Source of the DNA: Burkholderiales bacterium
Lineage (GTDB): Bacteria; Pseudomonadota; Gammaproteobacteria; Burkholderiales; Burkholderiaceae_C
Direction of reading: 5' to 3'
Length of the DNA: 64,000 nucleotides
Assembly: GCA_025350145.1 (NCBI GenBank)
Contig: JANXYH010000082.1
Location: 1-64,000 of the forward strand
The notes under the pieces were generated by a model. It did not search any database. It was not told the origin of the DNA and was given only the letters and a program-made list of their open reading frames with translations. Of the stretch, positions 35,743 to 46,434 are shown piece after piece. Every line of letters starts with the position of its first letter. The first letter of the stretch is position 1. The translations under genes were made by a program, and so were the position numbers.

Positions 35743-37997
35743 TCAGCGCGCGGTGGCCCGGTCGGTGACGACTTTGGGCGTGATGAAAATCAGCAGTTCG
35801 GTCTTGTTGGCGATCTTGCTGGTGTTGCGGAACAAGCCGCCAACCCAGGGCATGTCGCCCAGCAGCGGCACCTTGTTGACGTCGGTGCGCTCGGTCTGGG
35901 TGAAGATGCCGCCAATCACCACCGTGCCGCCATTTTCGACCAGCACCTCGGTCTGTACATGCTTGGTGTCGATCGCAAAGCCGGCCGCTGTCGACTGCCC
36001 GACGCTGTCCTTGTTGACATCGAGCTTCATGATCACGCTGCCGTCGGGGGTGATCTGCGGTGTCACTTCCAGCTTCAGATTGGCCTTGCGGAACTGGATC
36101 GAGGTGGCGCCACTGGAGGTGGCCACCTGGTAGGGCAGTTCGGTGCCCTGCTCGATCAGCGCCTTGGTCTGGTCGGCGGTGACGACCCGCGGGCTGGAGA
36201 TGATCTTGCCCTTGCCGTCGGCCTCCAGCGCCGACAACTCGAGGTTCAGGAAGCGGTTGGCCGAGGGGCTGAACAGCGACAACGCGAAAGTCGCCGCGCT
36301 GCCGGTGCTGGTGATGTTGCTGGTTGAGGCCGGCAGGTTGACGAAGTTGCTGTTGGCGAAGGTGTTGCTCAAGGCCGCCGTGCCGCTCAGGCCGTTCTGC
36401 AAGGTCTGGGTTCCGACCGCCGAGTTGTTGCCACCGACGGTGATGTAGCTGCCACCGCCCAGCGACAGGCCTGGCACGCCACCCTGGATGCCGCGGACAT
36501 CGGTGGTGCCGAGCTTGACACCCAGCGCCCGACCAAAGGTGTCGTCAGCCTCGACGATGCGGGCCTCGATCAGCACCTGGCGCACGGGGATGTCGATCTT
36601 GGCGATCAGGGTCTGGATTTCCTCCAGCTTCGAAGGGATATCGGTGACGAACAACTGGTTCGTGCGGGCCTCGAAGATCACGCTGCCACGGGTCGTCAGG
36701 ATGCGTGCCGATTGGGCTGCCGCACCCCCACCACCCCCGCCGGCGGCGCCTGAACTGCCGCCCTGGCTCTGCCCGGTCAGGTTCTTGGCCACGTCCTCGG
36801 CCTTGGTGTAGTTGAGCTGGAAAGACTGGGTGCGCACCGGCTCAAGTTCGGCGATCTTCTTCTTCGACTCGAGGTCGACCTGCTCCTTGACCGCCAATTC
36901 GTCCTTGGGCGCAATCCACAGCACATTGCCCGATTTGCGCACCCCCAAACCGCGGCTCTGCAGAATGATGTCCAGCGCCTGGTCCCAAGGCACATCCTTG
37001 AGCCGCAACGTGACCGAGCCGGTCACGGTATCGCTGGTGACGACGTTGAAGTTGGTGAAATCGGCGATCACCTGCAGCAGCGAACGGACCTCGATGTTCT
37101 GGAAGTTGAGTGACAACTTCTCGCCCGCGAAACCCGGGCCCTGGGTCAGCTTGTTCGCGTCGAGCTTGGACGGACGCACCTCGAGCACGAACTGGTTGTC
37201 GTTCTGTAGGCGCTGTGCTCCCAGGCGCCGCGCGGCTCGACCACCATCCGCACACGTTCGCCCACCTGGGTCGTGGCGATCGCCTGAACCGGGGTGCCGA
37301 AGTCGGAAACGTCCAGCCGCCGACGCAGGCTCTCGGGCAGCGACGATTTCAGGAACTCCACCACCAGGGTCTGGCCTTGCTGGCGGATGTCGACGCCCAC
37401 CTGGGTGCTGGCCAGCGCGACGATGACGCGGCCAGCGCCGTCGGCGCCGCGGCGAAAATCGATATCGCGCAGCGGCGCCTGTTCGCGGTTCTGGCTGGCC
37501 GAAAAGTGCAGCGGTTCCGTGGCCGCGCTGGCAACGCTGGGGGCCGCAGCGGCCTCCAGGATCACCACCAGCGCCTTGCCCTGCAATTCCGCCCGGTAGC
37601 TGGCGCTCTGGCGCAAATTGAGCACCAAACGCGTGCGCTCGCCGGCCTGGGCGACCGCCACCGAGCGCAGATTGCCCTGGTTGATGTCGATCAGCGACTT
37701 GCCCATGGCATTGCCGACATTGGGCAAATCGAGCGCCACCCGTGGCGGCGTCTGCACCGTGAAACCACTCGGCAGTGCGGCCAGCGGCTCACTCAATTCG
37801 ATCCGCACCACCTCGGCGCCGGATTGCTGGGTGGCGGTGATCGACTGGATGCTGTTCTCGGCCAGGGCCGGCATCGCGCCGACCGCGCAAAACGCAGCAG
37901 CCAGCCAGACACGCCAGCGGCGCGGGAGGAATATCAATGGCATTGTTTTCATCGCGCCTTCTCCTGGAGCTGGAGCGAACTGGTGCGTTCTGTCCAT
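35743..37997 (-). pseudogene. pilQ: type IV pilus secretin PilQ, interrupted by an apparent 1-nt frameshift near 37205/37206
   Basis: N-terminal part (37146..37997 frame: AMIN-like, ...VGERVRMVVEPRGAWEHSAYR) and C-terminal part (35743..37188 frame: LEVRPSKLDANKLTQGPGFAGEKLSLNFQNIEVRSLLQVIADFTNFNVV ... secretin domain ... LLIFITPKVV) are in different frames. Adding one C restores GAWEHSAYQNDNQFVLEVRPSKLD. Confidence 0.85.
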
Positions 37998-38497
37998 TCA
38001 CCTGCCGCGTCCTGCACAATTTCCCGAAACGCGATCTCCGTCTCCGTGATCTTGGTGATCTTTCCGTAGTTCTGCCCCAAGTAGTCGCCCAGCTTGATCT
38101 GGTACAGCAGGGCATCGACCTTGAGCAGCCCGAACTGCTGCCCCTGGCGGACCACGCTGCCGACCATGGACATGCTGTCTAAGGGGTACGACTCCAGCGG
38201 CTCGCGCCGCCGGTTCAGCTCCGACGCCAGCAGCGAGTTGGGCTGCCTGGCCTCTTGCTTGATCGCCACGTTGAGCTTCTGGCTGCTGAATGGATCAACC
38301 ATCTGGCCACTGTCGTAGGGCGCGGGATCGAACTTCTTGGGCGCAGTCAGGGGCTGGGCAGTGGGTTTGGCGTCGCGCCGCTGCTGCTCCATCCAGGCCT
38401 GCAACTCCTGGGTGTCACCGCCGCAGGCGGCGAGCCAGGCCAGCATCCAGGCGGCGCAGAGCAGCCTTGCCGCAGCGCCTGTGCGGGTCGAGGTCAT
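37949..38497 (-). CDS. pilP: type IV pilus assembly lipoprotein PilP
   Basis: Lipobox WLAAC; DPFSSQKL; LESYPLDSMSMVGSVVRQGQQFGLLKVDALLYQIKLGDYLGQNYGKITKITETEIAFREIV. Confidence 0.93.
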   Translation of the reverse strand: MTSTRTGAAARLLCAAWMLAWLAACGGDTQELQAWMEQQRRDAKPTAQPLTAPKKFDPAPYDSGQMVDPFSSQKLNVAIKQEARQPNSLLASELNRRREPLESYPLDSMSMVGSVVRQGQQFGLLKVDALLYQIKLGDYLGQNYGKITKITETEIAFREIVQDAAGEWTERTSSLQLQEKAR

Positions 38498-38526
38498 CGC
38501 CCACCCGGACCTGGAACGCCGCGCCG

Positions 38527-39255
38527 TCACTTCTTGGCCCCCGCCTTCAGTGCCGCCGCCTTGGCCTTGGCGTTGTCGGCCAGTTCGTTCGCGCTGAGGT
38601 AGCGGTAGGTCCGGGCGGTGGCGTCCAGCACCAGCACGCCAGCCGGTAGCGCCAGCGCCGTGGCGCCGCCCACATCCTTGTTGGGCGCCGCAATCGCCAG
38701 GCTTTGCAGGGTGACGATGCGAGACAAGTTGGAGACGTCGGCGGCGAACAAACCCAGGTCGTGGAAGCGGCCGGTGACGCGCAAGGCGATAGGCAGCTCG
38801 GCGTAGTAGTCCTTGACCTCGACCACACCCGGGCGCAGCAACTCGAACTGCAGGCCGCGGCCGATCCCGGCCTGGTTGATGTCGGACAGCAGCGCATCCA
38901 TCTCAGCCTTGCCAGGCAACTGCTTTTCCAGTTGCGTCACGTACTCCTGCACCTGCTGCTTCTGCTTGCGCAACTCCGACAGGTTCACCGCCTGTGCCAG
39001 CTTGGCGCTGAAGTCGACCTTGAGGCCGGGCTCACGACCGCGCGCGCTGTCCAACTCGTCGGACGCGCTCGAAAGGACCAAGACCCAGCCAAGCGCGATC
39101 ACTGCGGCCGCAGCGCCCAACCAAGCGCCCAGCTTCGGCAACAGCGGCCACTGGCCCGGCGCGCGCGGATTCAGGCCGCGAAATTGATCCGCGACGCTTT
39201 CCAAAGCGGCGGATATGTCGAGGTTGGCGAAGCGGGAACTCGTGGCCATGCCCAT
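38527..39255 (-). CDS. pilO: type IV pilus inner membrane protein PilO
   Basis: 242 aa; PGAPGQWPLLPKLGAW-type N-terminal TM; LEKQLPGKAEMDALLSDINQAGIGRGLQFELLRPG...YYAELPIALRVTGRFHDLGLFAADVSNLSRIVTL. Confidence 0.92.
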   Translation of the reverse strand: MGMATSSRFANLDISAALESVADQFRGLNPRAPGQWPLLPKLGAWLGAAAAVIALGWVLVLSSASDELDSARGREPGLKVDFSAKLAQAVNLSELRKQKQQVQEYVTQLEKQLPGKAEMDALLSDINQAGIGRGLQFELLRPGVVEVKDYYAELPIALRVTGRFHDLGLFAADVSNLSRIVTLQSLAIAAPNKDVGGATALALPAGVLVLDATARTYRYLSANELADNAKAKAAALKAGAKK

Positions 39256-39260
39256 CGTCC

Positions 39261-39881
39261 TCAGCTCGAGCGCCTTGGCGCGGCCGCCGAAGCGGGCGTG
39301 GTCGCCGCCGGCGCAGCGGGCAGGCGCATGCCCACACGCACCGAGAACTCAAACAGGCGCCGTGTTTCGCGCGATCCGGCCACCGGCGGCAAGGCCACCG
39401 CCTTGATTTCAACGAGATCGGGCTTGTCCAGCCATTGGGAGTTGTTGGCGGTGTTGCGCAAAAACTCGCTGACGCGCTCGTTGGTCTGCGCCACGCCGCT
39501 CACGACGACGTTGCTGTCACCTTGCTTGATGCTCGTCAGGTAAATGCCTTCGGGGGTCTGCTTGACCAATTCATCGAGCAGGTGCACCGGCACATTGCGG
39601 TTGACCTGCAAATCCTCAACCGCCTTTTGCCTGGCCTTGAGCGCATCGATCTCGGTCTTGAGGTCAGCGATATCCTTGATTTGCCCCTCCAGGCGTTTGA
39701 TCTCGGCGCTGAGGTAGGTGTTGCGATCAACCTGCGCAGCCGTCATTTGCTGCAGCCCGAGCAAGCCCGCCGCCGATATCGCCCCGCCCGCCACCACCGC
39801 CACCACGAGGCCGGCAAAGAAGGCTTGCTTGCGTTGCTTGCGCCGCAGTTCGCGGTGCGGCAGCAGATTGATCAGGATCAT
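39261..39881 (-). CDS. pilN: type IV pilus inner membrane protein PilN
   Basis: MILINLLPHRELRRKQRKQAFFAGLVVAVVAGGAISAAGLLG; LDELVKQTPEGIYLTSIKQ. Confidence 0.93.
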   Translation of the reverse strand: MILINLLPHRELRRKQRKQAFFAGLVVAVVAGGAISAAGLLGLQQMTAAQVDRNTYLSAEIKRLEGQIKDIADLKTEIDALKARQKAVEDLQVNRNVPVHLLDELVKQTPEGIYLTSIKQGDSNVVVSGVAQTNERVSEFLRNTANNSQWLDKPDLVEIKAVALPPVAGSRETRRLFEFSVRVGMRLPAAPAATTPASAAAPRRSS

Positions 39882-40957
39882 TCGACAAACCTGCGCATCG
39901 CCAGGCCGCAGGCGGTGAGGTAGGCCGGCGCATCCTTGCGCACCTTGGACTCCTTGACACCGGCGCCGAATTTCATCGCGTCAAACGGGTTGACGACCAT
40001 CGCGGCAAAGGTGGTCAATGCGGTGACCCGATCCTTCAATCCCGGCAAAGTGGCGGTGCCACCGGCCAGCATCACGTAATGGACCTTGTGGTGTGGGGTA
40101 CTCGTGAAGAAGTACTGCAAAGCCCGCCCGATTTCCTGCGAGAGGCTGTCGACGAAGGGCGCCAGGAGCAAGCTTTCGTAATCCTCAGGCAGTTCACCGG
40201 CCAGTTTCTTCTGCTCCGCCTCCTCAAACGAAAAACCATATTGCCGGGAAATCAACTGGGTGAGCTGTGAGCCACCAAACGCTTGGTCGCGGTCGTAGAG
40301 CATGTCGTCATCGCGCAGCACCTTCAGGCTGGTGGTGTCGGCGCCGATCTCGAACAAGGCCACCAAGGCGTCCTTGCCCTGGTTGGGCAGGGTCTCGACG
40401 AGGCGCGACAGGGCCATGCGCGAGGCATGCGATTCGATGTCCAGCACGACCGGTTTCAGACCGGCCTCCTCGGCCAATCCCTGCCTATCCTGCACCCGGT
40501 CTTTGCGCGAGGCGGCGATCAGCACTTCGACATCGCCATGCGAGGTCTGGCTGTTGCCCACGACGCAAAAGTCCAGGCTGACTTCGTCCAGCGAGAACGG
40601 GATGTACTGGTTGGCCTCGGTCTCAACCAGCACCTCCAACTCTTCGTCGCGCAAACCCGCCGGCAGCATGATCCGTTTCGTGATCACGGCGGACTGCGGC
40701 ATGGCCATCACCACTTGGCGCGTCTTGGTGCCGCTCTTTTGCACCAATTTGCGCACGGCGCCGGCGACCTCGTCGAACTTCTCGATCTGCCCGTCGGTGA
40801 TCCAACCCTTCTCGAACGGCTCGGTGCCGTAGCGCTCCAGCACGTACTCGCCGGTCGGGGTGCGGCTCAACTCGACCATCTTGGCGCTGGACGAACTGAT
40901 GTCCAAGCCGATCATCGGCGGATTCTTGCGGCCAAGCAGCAGGTCAAGAAGGCTCAC
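39878..40957 (-). CDS. pilM: type IV pilus assembly protein PilM
   Basis: IGLDISSSSAKMVELSRTPTGEYVLERYGTEPFEKGWITDGQIEKFDEV; PQSAVITKRIMLPAGLRDEELEVLVETEANQYIPFSLDEVSLDF. Confidence 0.95.
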   Translation of the reverse strand: MSLLDLLLGRKNPPMIGLDISSSSAKMVELSRTPTGEYVLERYGTEPFEKGWITDGQIEKFDEVAGAVRKLVQKSGTKTRQVVMAMPQSAVITKRIMLPAGLRDEELEVLVETEANQYIPFSLDEVSLDFCVVGNSQTSHGDVEVLIAASRKDRVQDRQGLAEEAGLKPVVLDIESHASRMALSRLVETLPNQGKDALVALFEIGADTTSLKVLRDDDMLYDRDQAFGGSQLTQLISRQYGFSFEEAEQKKLAGELPEDYESLLLAPFVDSLSQEIGRALQYFFTSTPHHKVHYVMLAGGTATLPGLKDRVTALTTFAAMVVNPFDAMKFGAGVKESKVRKDAPAYLTACGLAMRRFVE

Positions 40958-41190
40958 GGGTGATGTCTGCCAAGCTCAGTGGGAGCTGGCTCAATCTTAA
41001 GAAGTTACTTCAATGCTAGCAGTAAACCCGTTGTAGGCCAAAGAAAAAATCCTTCCGGGCTCATCGCAAATGTTGTCGCCAGCCGACGCCCAAGCGTCCA
41101 ATTGCAAGCATCGGGCGGCTGGCAGCCGGCGCTGTCGATGGCCGCCTTCATCCGGCGCTTGCGGTCCGGTTCTATACACTGCCCGGCGAT

Positions 41191-43554
41191 ATGACCGACC
41201 CCTTGCACGCCGCAGTGGCGCCCGGCGCTGGCGTTGACCGGCCCAGGTCGGCCGGCCGCGCGCTGTGGCGCATGCTCGCTTGGCTGGCGGCGGCTGCAGT
41301 GGCGGCAATGCTGGCGCTGGCGATGCTGGTGGCGGTGGCCCTGGCGGTGGCCTACCCGCATTTGCCCGAAATCAGCGGCCTGACCGACTATCGGCCAAAA
41401 TTGCCATTGCGGGTGGTATCGGCAGATGGCGTCCTGCTGGGTGAGTTTGGCGAGGAGCGGCGCATCTACACGCCGATCGCCGAGATCCCCAAATTGATGC
41501 AGGAGGCGGTGCTGGCGATCGAGGATGCGCGCTTCTACAGCCACAGCGGGGTGGACTACGTGGGCGTGCTGCGCGCCGCCCTGGCGCAACTCAACCGCGC
41601 CAAGAGCCAAGGCGCGTCGACCATCACGATGCAGGTGGCGCGCAATTTCTACCTCTCGACCGAGAAAACCTTTACGCGCAAGATTTACGAGATTTTGCTG
41701 GCGCTGAAGATCGAAAGCCAGCTCAGCAAGGACCAGATCCTCGAGATCTACATGAACCAGATTTTTCTCGGCCAACGCGCCTACGGCTTCGCGGCGGCCT
41801 GCGAAATCTACTTCGGCAAGCCGATCAAGGACATCACCATCGCCGAAGCGGCCATGCTGGCCGGCCTGCCGCAGGCGCCGTCGGCCTACAACCCGATCAG
41901 CAACCCGCAGCGCGCCAAGCGGCGCCAGCAATACATCATCGACCGGATGGTGGCCAATGCCTATATCACCGAGGCCCAGGCCGAAGCCGCACGCAAGGCG
42001 ACGCCCAAGGTGCGCACCGCCGCCGATACGCCGGTGCATGCCGAGTACGTTGCCGAAACCGTGCGGCAATTGATCTACAGCCAATATGGCAACGAGACCA
42101 CGACCCGTGGCTTGAATGTCCATCTGACGGTCGATTCCAGTGACCAGGCAGCGGCCTACCGGGCGCTGCGGCGCGGCCTGCTGGATTACGAGCGGCGCCA
42201 GGTTTACCGGGGCCCCGAGGATTACGCCGACCTGCCCGCCGACGCCCAGGATCTGGACGCCAGAGTGGCCGAGGCGCTGTCCGACCACCCCGACAACGAC
42301 GAACTCAAGGCCGCCGTGGTGCTGGAGGCCAACGCCAAGCGGGTGGTGGCGATCCTCGAATCGGGCGAAACCATCATCGTCACCGGCGAGGGGCTCAAGC
42401 CGGTGACCTCAGGCCTGGCCGACAAGGCCGATCCGAAGAAGCAGATCCGCCGCGGCGCAATCGTCCGCGCCGTGCAGGGCAGCAAGGGGGACTGGACGCT
42501 GACGCAGTTGCCTGAAGTCGAGGGCGCCTTGGTCGCGGTGGATCCCAACAGCGGCGGCATCCGGGCCTTGGTCGGCGGCTTCGATTTCGGCAAGAGCAAA
42601 TTCAACCACGTCACCCAGGCCTGGCGTCAGCCGGGCTCCAGCTTCAAGCCGTTCATCTATTCGGCCGCGCTGGAAAAGGGTTTCACGCCGCAAACCATCG
42701 TCAACGACGCGCCGCTGTTCTTTGACGCCGGCACGACCGGCAGCCAACCCTGGGAGCCGAAAAACTACGACGGCAAGTTCGAGGGCCCCATGCCTCTGAA
42801 AACCGCCCTGGCCAAGTCCAAGAACATGGTCTCGATCCGGGTGCTGCAGAGTACCGGCGTGCACTTTGCCCAGGACTGGATCACCCGCTTCGGCTTCGAG
42901 GCCGACAGGCATCCGGCCTACCTGACGATGGCGCTCGGCGCGGGCTCGGTCACGCCGCTGCAAATGGCCAGTGCCTACAGTGTCTTTGCCAATGGCGGCT
43001 ACCGCCTCAATCCGGTGCTGATCACCCGCGTCACCGACAACAAGGGCCGGGTGCTGCTCGACGTGCCGCCGACGCTGATCGACGAGTCGATGCGCGTGGT
43101 GGACGCCCGCAACGCCTTCGTGATGACCCAGTTGCTGGGCGAGGTGGCGCGTTCGGGCACCGCGGCCAAGGTCTACAGCACCTTCAAGCGACTCGACCTG
43201 TTCGGCAAGACCGGCACCACCAACGACTCGTTCGATGCCTGGTTCGCCGGCTTTCAGCCGAACTTGGTGTCGGTGGTCTGGATCGGTTACGACAACCCGA
43301 AGAAGCTGGGCGACCGCGAGACTGGCGGCGGACTGGCCCTGCCGGTCTGGATCGAATTCATGGCCCAGGCCTTGAAGAAGTTGCCCGAGCAGGCGCTGGC
43401 GGTGCCCGAGGGCCTGGTGCAGCGGGGCGGCGACTGGATCTTCGACGAATTCAGCGCGGGCGGCGGTGTCAGCGCGCTTGGCCTGGACGACAAGCTGCCC
43501 AAACCGCCGAACGAGGACGAGAAGCGCGGCATCCTCGATCTGTTCAGGCGCTGA
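41191..43554 (+). CDS. mrcA: penicillin-binding protein 1A (bifunctional transglycosylase/transpeptidase)
   Basis: 787 aa; AVLAIEDARFYSHSGVDYVGVLRA; GASTITMQVARNFYLSTEKTFTRKIYE; QPGSSFKPFIYSAALEKG; GKTGTTNDSFDAWFAGF. Confidence 0.96.
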   Translation: MTDPLHAAVAPGAGVDRPRSAGRALWRMLAWLAAAAVAAMLALAMLVAVALAVAYPHLPEISGLTDYRPKLPLRVVSADGVLLGEFGEERRIYTPIAEIPKLMQEAVLAIEDARFYSHSGVDYVGVLRAALAQLNRAKSQGASTITMQVARNFYLSTEKTFTRKIYEILLALKIESQLSKDQILEIYMNQIFLGQRAYGFAAACEIYFGKPIKDITIAEAAMLAGLPQAPSAYNPISNPQRAKRRQQYIIDRMVANAYITEAQAEAARKATPKVRTAADTPVHAEYVAETVRQLIYSQYGNETTTRGLNVHLTVDSSDQAAAYRALRRGLLDYERRQVYRGPEDYADLPADAQDLDARVAEALSDHPDNDELKAAVVLEANAKRVVAILESGETIIVTGEGLKPVTSGLADKADPKKQIRRGAIVRAVQGSKGDWTLTQLPEVEGALVAVDPNSGGIRALVGGFDFGKSKFNHVTQAWRQPGSSFKPFIYSAALEKGFTPQTIVNDAPLFFDAGTTGSQPWEPKNYDGKFEGPMPLKTALAKSKNMVSIRVLQSTGVHFAQDWITRFGFEADRHPAYLTMALGAGSVTPLQMASAYSVFANGGYRLNPVLITRVTDNKGRVLLDVPPTLIDESMRVVDARNAFVMTQLLGEVARSGTAAKVYSTFKRLDLFGKTGTTNDSFDAWFAGFQPNLVSVVWIGYDNPKKLGDRETGGGLALPVWIEFMAQALKKLPEQALAVPEGLVQRGGDWIFDEFSAGGGVSALGLDDKLPKPPNEDEKRGILDLFRR

Positions 43555-43596
43555 GTGATGCCTGCGGCCGGCCCGGTCTGATCCGGCCGCCGCCGC

Positions 43597-43968
43597 TCAT
43601 GGCGGCAGAAAGCGCAGGTCTGCCCCGCCCTGCAGGCTGGCATGCTGGCCGAGCGAGCTCAGGAAATCGGTGCCGTCGCGGGTGTCCCGCCAGGCACCTG
43701 CCTGCCAGCGGAAATGGTGGCCACCGCCCTTGGCCGCCAGCCACAGCTCGTGCAGGGGTGGCTGGGTGTTGAGGATGATCTTGCTGCCGTTCGGAAAGCC
43801 CAGCTCCAGCAGCCCGCCGCTGCGCTGGCTGTCAATGTCGATTACGTCGTCCTCTAGCCAGCGGTCGATCTGCGCCTCGATGGCGGCAAACACCTGCTGC
43901 GACAGGCGCTGGAACTCGGCGTCGCTCAGACGCTGCGGGTCGGCGGGAACGGGGCTGGGCGCGGGCAT
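43597..43968 (-). CDS. cyaY: iron donor protein CyaY (frataxin)
   Basis: LSDAEFQRLSQQVFAAIEAQIDRWLEDDVIDIDSQRSGGLLELGFPNGSKIILNTQPPLHELWLAAKGGGHHFRW. Confidence 0.95.
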   Translation of the reverse strand: MPAPSPVPADPQRLSDAEFQRLSQQVFAAIEAQIDRWLEDDVIDIDSQRSGGLLELGFPNGSKIILNTQPPLHELWLAAKGGGHHFRWQAGAWRDTRDGTDFLSSLGQHASLQGGADLRFLPP

Positions 43969-43987
43969 GGTCGATAGAATTCGGCAG

Positions 43988-44137
43988 ATGAAGACGTGGA
44001 TGAGTTTAGCCAGGGCAATCAGCACCGGTTCGCTGCTGGCAGCACTGACTTTTGCATTGCTGGCCGGTGGTTGTGGCCAGAAGGGGCCGCTGACCCTGCC
44101 GAGTGGATCGGCCGCCTCGGCGCCGGCGCGGCCATGA
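43988..44137 (+). CDS. lptM: LPS translocon maturation chaperone LptM-like small lipoprotein (YifL family)
   Basis: 49 aa; lipobox LLAGGC followed by GQKGPLTLP, directly upstream of and overlapping lysA. Confidence 0.85.
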   Translation: MKTWMSLARAISTGSLLAALTFALLAGGCGQKGPLTLPSGSAASAPARP

Positions 44138-45432
44138 CGGGCCAGGAGCGGCTGCCGGGCGCGCCATTTCTGCAGCGTCGCGGCGCCGAGCTGTTCTTGG
44201 ACGGCGTGCGCTTGGCCGATCTGGCCCGGGCCCATGGCACGCCGCTGTATGTCTATTCGCGTGGCGCGATGCGCGCCGCCGCCAACGCCTACAGCCAGGC
44301 CTTCGACGGCCGCCCGCACCTGCTGTGCTACGCGATGAAGGCCAACTCGAACCTGGCGGTGCTCAAGACCTTCGCCGATCTCGGCTGGGGCTTCGACATC
44401 GTCTCGGGCGGAGAGTTGGAGCGGGTGCTGGCGATCGGCGCCGATCCGGCCAAGGTGGTGTTCTCCGGGGTCGGCAAACGTGCCGCCGAAATTCGCCGGG
44501 CACTGGCGGTAGGCGTGCACTGCTTCAACGTCGAGAGCGAGCCGGAACTGGAGCTGCTGTCGACCTTGGCCAGCGCCGCCGGCAAGGTTGCGGCGATCAG
44601 CCTGCGCGTCAACCCGGATGTCGATGCCCAGACCCACCCCTACATCTCCACCGGGCTGAAGGGCAACAAGTTCGGCGTGGCCCACGGGCAGGCCGTGGCG
44701 GTGTACCGGCGCGCTGCCGCATTGCCAGGCATCGCCGTGGTCGGGATTGACTGCCACATCGGCTCGCAGATCACCACGATCGCGCCCTACCTGGACGCGC
44801 TGGACCGCCTGCTCGACCTGGTGACGCAGATCGAGGCGCATGGCATCGCCATCCAGCACATCGACCTGGGCGGCGGCTTGGGCATCACCTACACCGACGA
44901 GACGCCGCCGGACGCGGGCGAACTGGTGCGCAGCGTCTGGGCCAAGCTGGACGGCCGCGGCCAAGGCCATCGCAAGCTGCTGATGGAGCCGGGCCGCTCG
45001 CTGGTCGGCAACGCCGGTGTGCTGCTGACCGAGGTGCTGGTGCAGAAGCGTGGCGAGGCAAAGAACTTCTGCATCGTCGACGCGGCCATGAACGACCTGG
45101 TCCGCCCGGCCATGTACCAGGCCTGGCTGGGCATCGTGCCCTGCACCCTTGGCGATCCGGCCGATCCGGCCGATATGCCCGGCCAGGTCTGGGACGTGGT
45201 CGGCCCGGTCTGCGAATCTGGCGATTGGCTGGGCCGAGACCGCGAACTGGCGGTCAAGCCTGGCGACCTGCTGGCGGTGCTGTCGGCGGGCGCCTACGCG
45301 ATGAGCATGGCCAGCAACTACAACACCCGGCCGCGCGCTGCCGAGGTGATGGTCGACAACGGCGCCTCGGCGCTGGTCAGGCACCGCGAAACTGCGGCCG
45401 AGTTGTTCGCTGGCGAGCAGACCTGGACTTGA
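44134..45432 (+). CDS. lysA: diaminopimelate decarboxylase
   Basis: GTPLYVYSRGAMRAAANAY; LLCYAMKANSNLAVLKTFADLGWGFDIVSGGELERVL; VVGIDCHIGSQIT; DLGGGLGITY. Confidence 0.96.
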   Translation: MTGQERLPGAPFLQRRGAELFLDGVRLADLARAHGTPLYVYSRGAMRAAANAYSQAFDGRPHLLCYAMKANSNLAVLKTFADLGWGFDIVSGGELERVLAIGADPAKVVFSGVGKRAAEIRRALAVGVHCFNVESEPELELLSTLASAAGKVAAISLRVNPDVDAQTHPYISTGLKGNKFGVAHGQAVAVYRRAAALPGIAVVGIDCHIGSQITTIAPYLDALDRLLDLVTQIEAHGIAIQHIDLGGGLGITYTDETPPDAGELVRSVWAKLDGRGQGHRKLLMEPGRSLVGNAGVLLTEVLVQKRGEAKNFCIVDAAMNDLVRPAMYQAWLGIVPCTLGDPADPADMPGQVWDVVGPVCESGDWLGRDRELAVKPGDLLAVLSAGAYAMSMASNYNTRPRAAEVMVDNGASALVRHRETAAELFAGEQTWT

Positions 45433-45438
45433 CCGGTC

Positions 45439-46434
45439 TCAGATCCGCCCCTCTGCCACGGCGTGGCAGGCAACCTGGACGCCCTCGAACGCTGTCATGG
45501 CCGGCCGCTCGGCGCTGCAGCGGGCATTGGCATGCGGGCAGCGCGGGTGGAAGCTGCAACCCGAAGGCGGGTTCAGCGGGTTCGGCACCTCGCCCTGCAC
45601 CGGCGTGCGCGCCCGGCCGCTCATGGCGATGTCGGGAATCGCGTCCAGCAGCATCCGCGTGTAGGGGTGGCGTGGCCGGGCAAACAGGGTGTTGCGCTCG
45701 GCCATTTCGACCAGCCGGCCGAGGTACATCACCCCGACCTGGTCGGCCACGTGGCGCACCACCGCCAGGTTGTGCGAGATGAACAAGTAGGTCAGGCCGC
45801 GCTCGCGCTGCAAGTCCTTCATGATGTTCAGCACCTGGGCCTGCACCGACACGTCCAACGCCGAGGTCGGCTCGTCGCAGACCAGGAACTCGGGCTCGGT
45901 CGCCAGCGCCCGGGCAATCGACACCCGTTGGCGCTGGCCGCCGGAGAACTGGTGAGGGTACTTGGCCATGTCGGCCGCAGCCAGGCCGACAGAGCGCAGC
46001 AGCGCCACGACCCGGTCCTTGAGTTCGGCCTCGCTGCCTGCCAGACCATGCTCGCGCAGCGGCTCGGCGACGATCTCACGCACCGGCCAACGCGGGTTCA
46101 GGCTGGCATAGGGATCCTGGAAGATCATCTGCATGCGCTTGCGCAGCGCCCTTGCGCCGGTCGAGGCAAAGGCCACCTGGGTTTCGGCGCCGTCGAACCG
46201 GACTTGGCCACGGGTCGGCGGGTACAGGCCGACCAGCAGGCGCGCCACCGTGCTCTTGCCGCAGCCGGATTCACCGACCAGTGCCAGCGTCTGCCCACGG
46301 GCAATCTCGAAACTGACCCCGTCAACCGCATGCACCCAGCGCCGGGGCTGGCGCTCCAGCACCCGGTTCAGCCAGGGTGGGGAGACATCGAAGGTCTTGG
46401 CCAGATCCTGGACTTGCACCAAGGGCGTGCTCAT
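45439..46434 (-). CDS. oligopeptide/dipeptide ABC transporter ATP-binding protein (DppF/OppF-like)
   Basis: GESGCGKSTVARLLVGLYPPTRG; MQMIFQDPYASLNPRWPV; FSGGQRQRVSIARALATEPEFLVCDEPTSALDVSVQAQVLN; C-terminal oligo_HPY. Confidence 0.93.
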   Translation of the reverse strand: MSTPLVQVQDLAKTFDVSPPWLNRVLERQPRRWVHAVDGVSFEIARGQTLALVGESGCGKSTVARLLVGLYPPTRGQVRFDGAETQVAFASTGARALRKRMQMIFQDPYASLNPRWPVREIVAEPLREHGLAGSEAELKDRVVALLRSVGLAAADMAKYPHQFSGGQRQRVSIARALATEPEFLVCDEPTSALDVSVQAQVLNIMKDLQRERGLTYLFISHNLAVVRHVADQVGVMYLGRLVEMAERNTLFARPRHPYTRMLLDAIPDIAMSGRARTPVQGEVPNPLNPPSGCSFHPRCPHANARCSAERPAMTAFEGVQVACHAVAEGRI

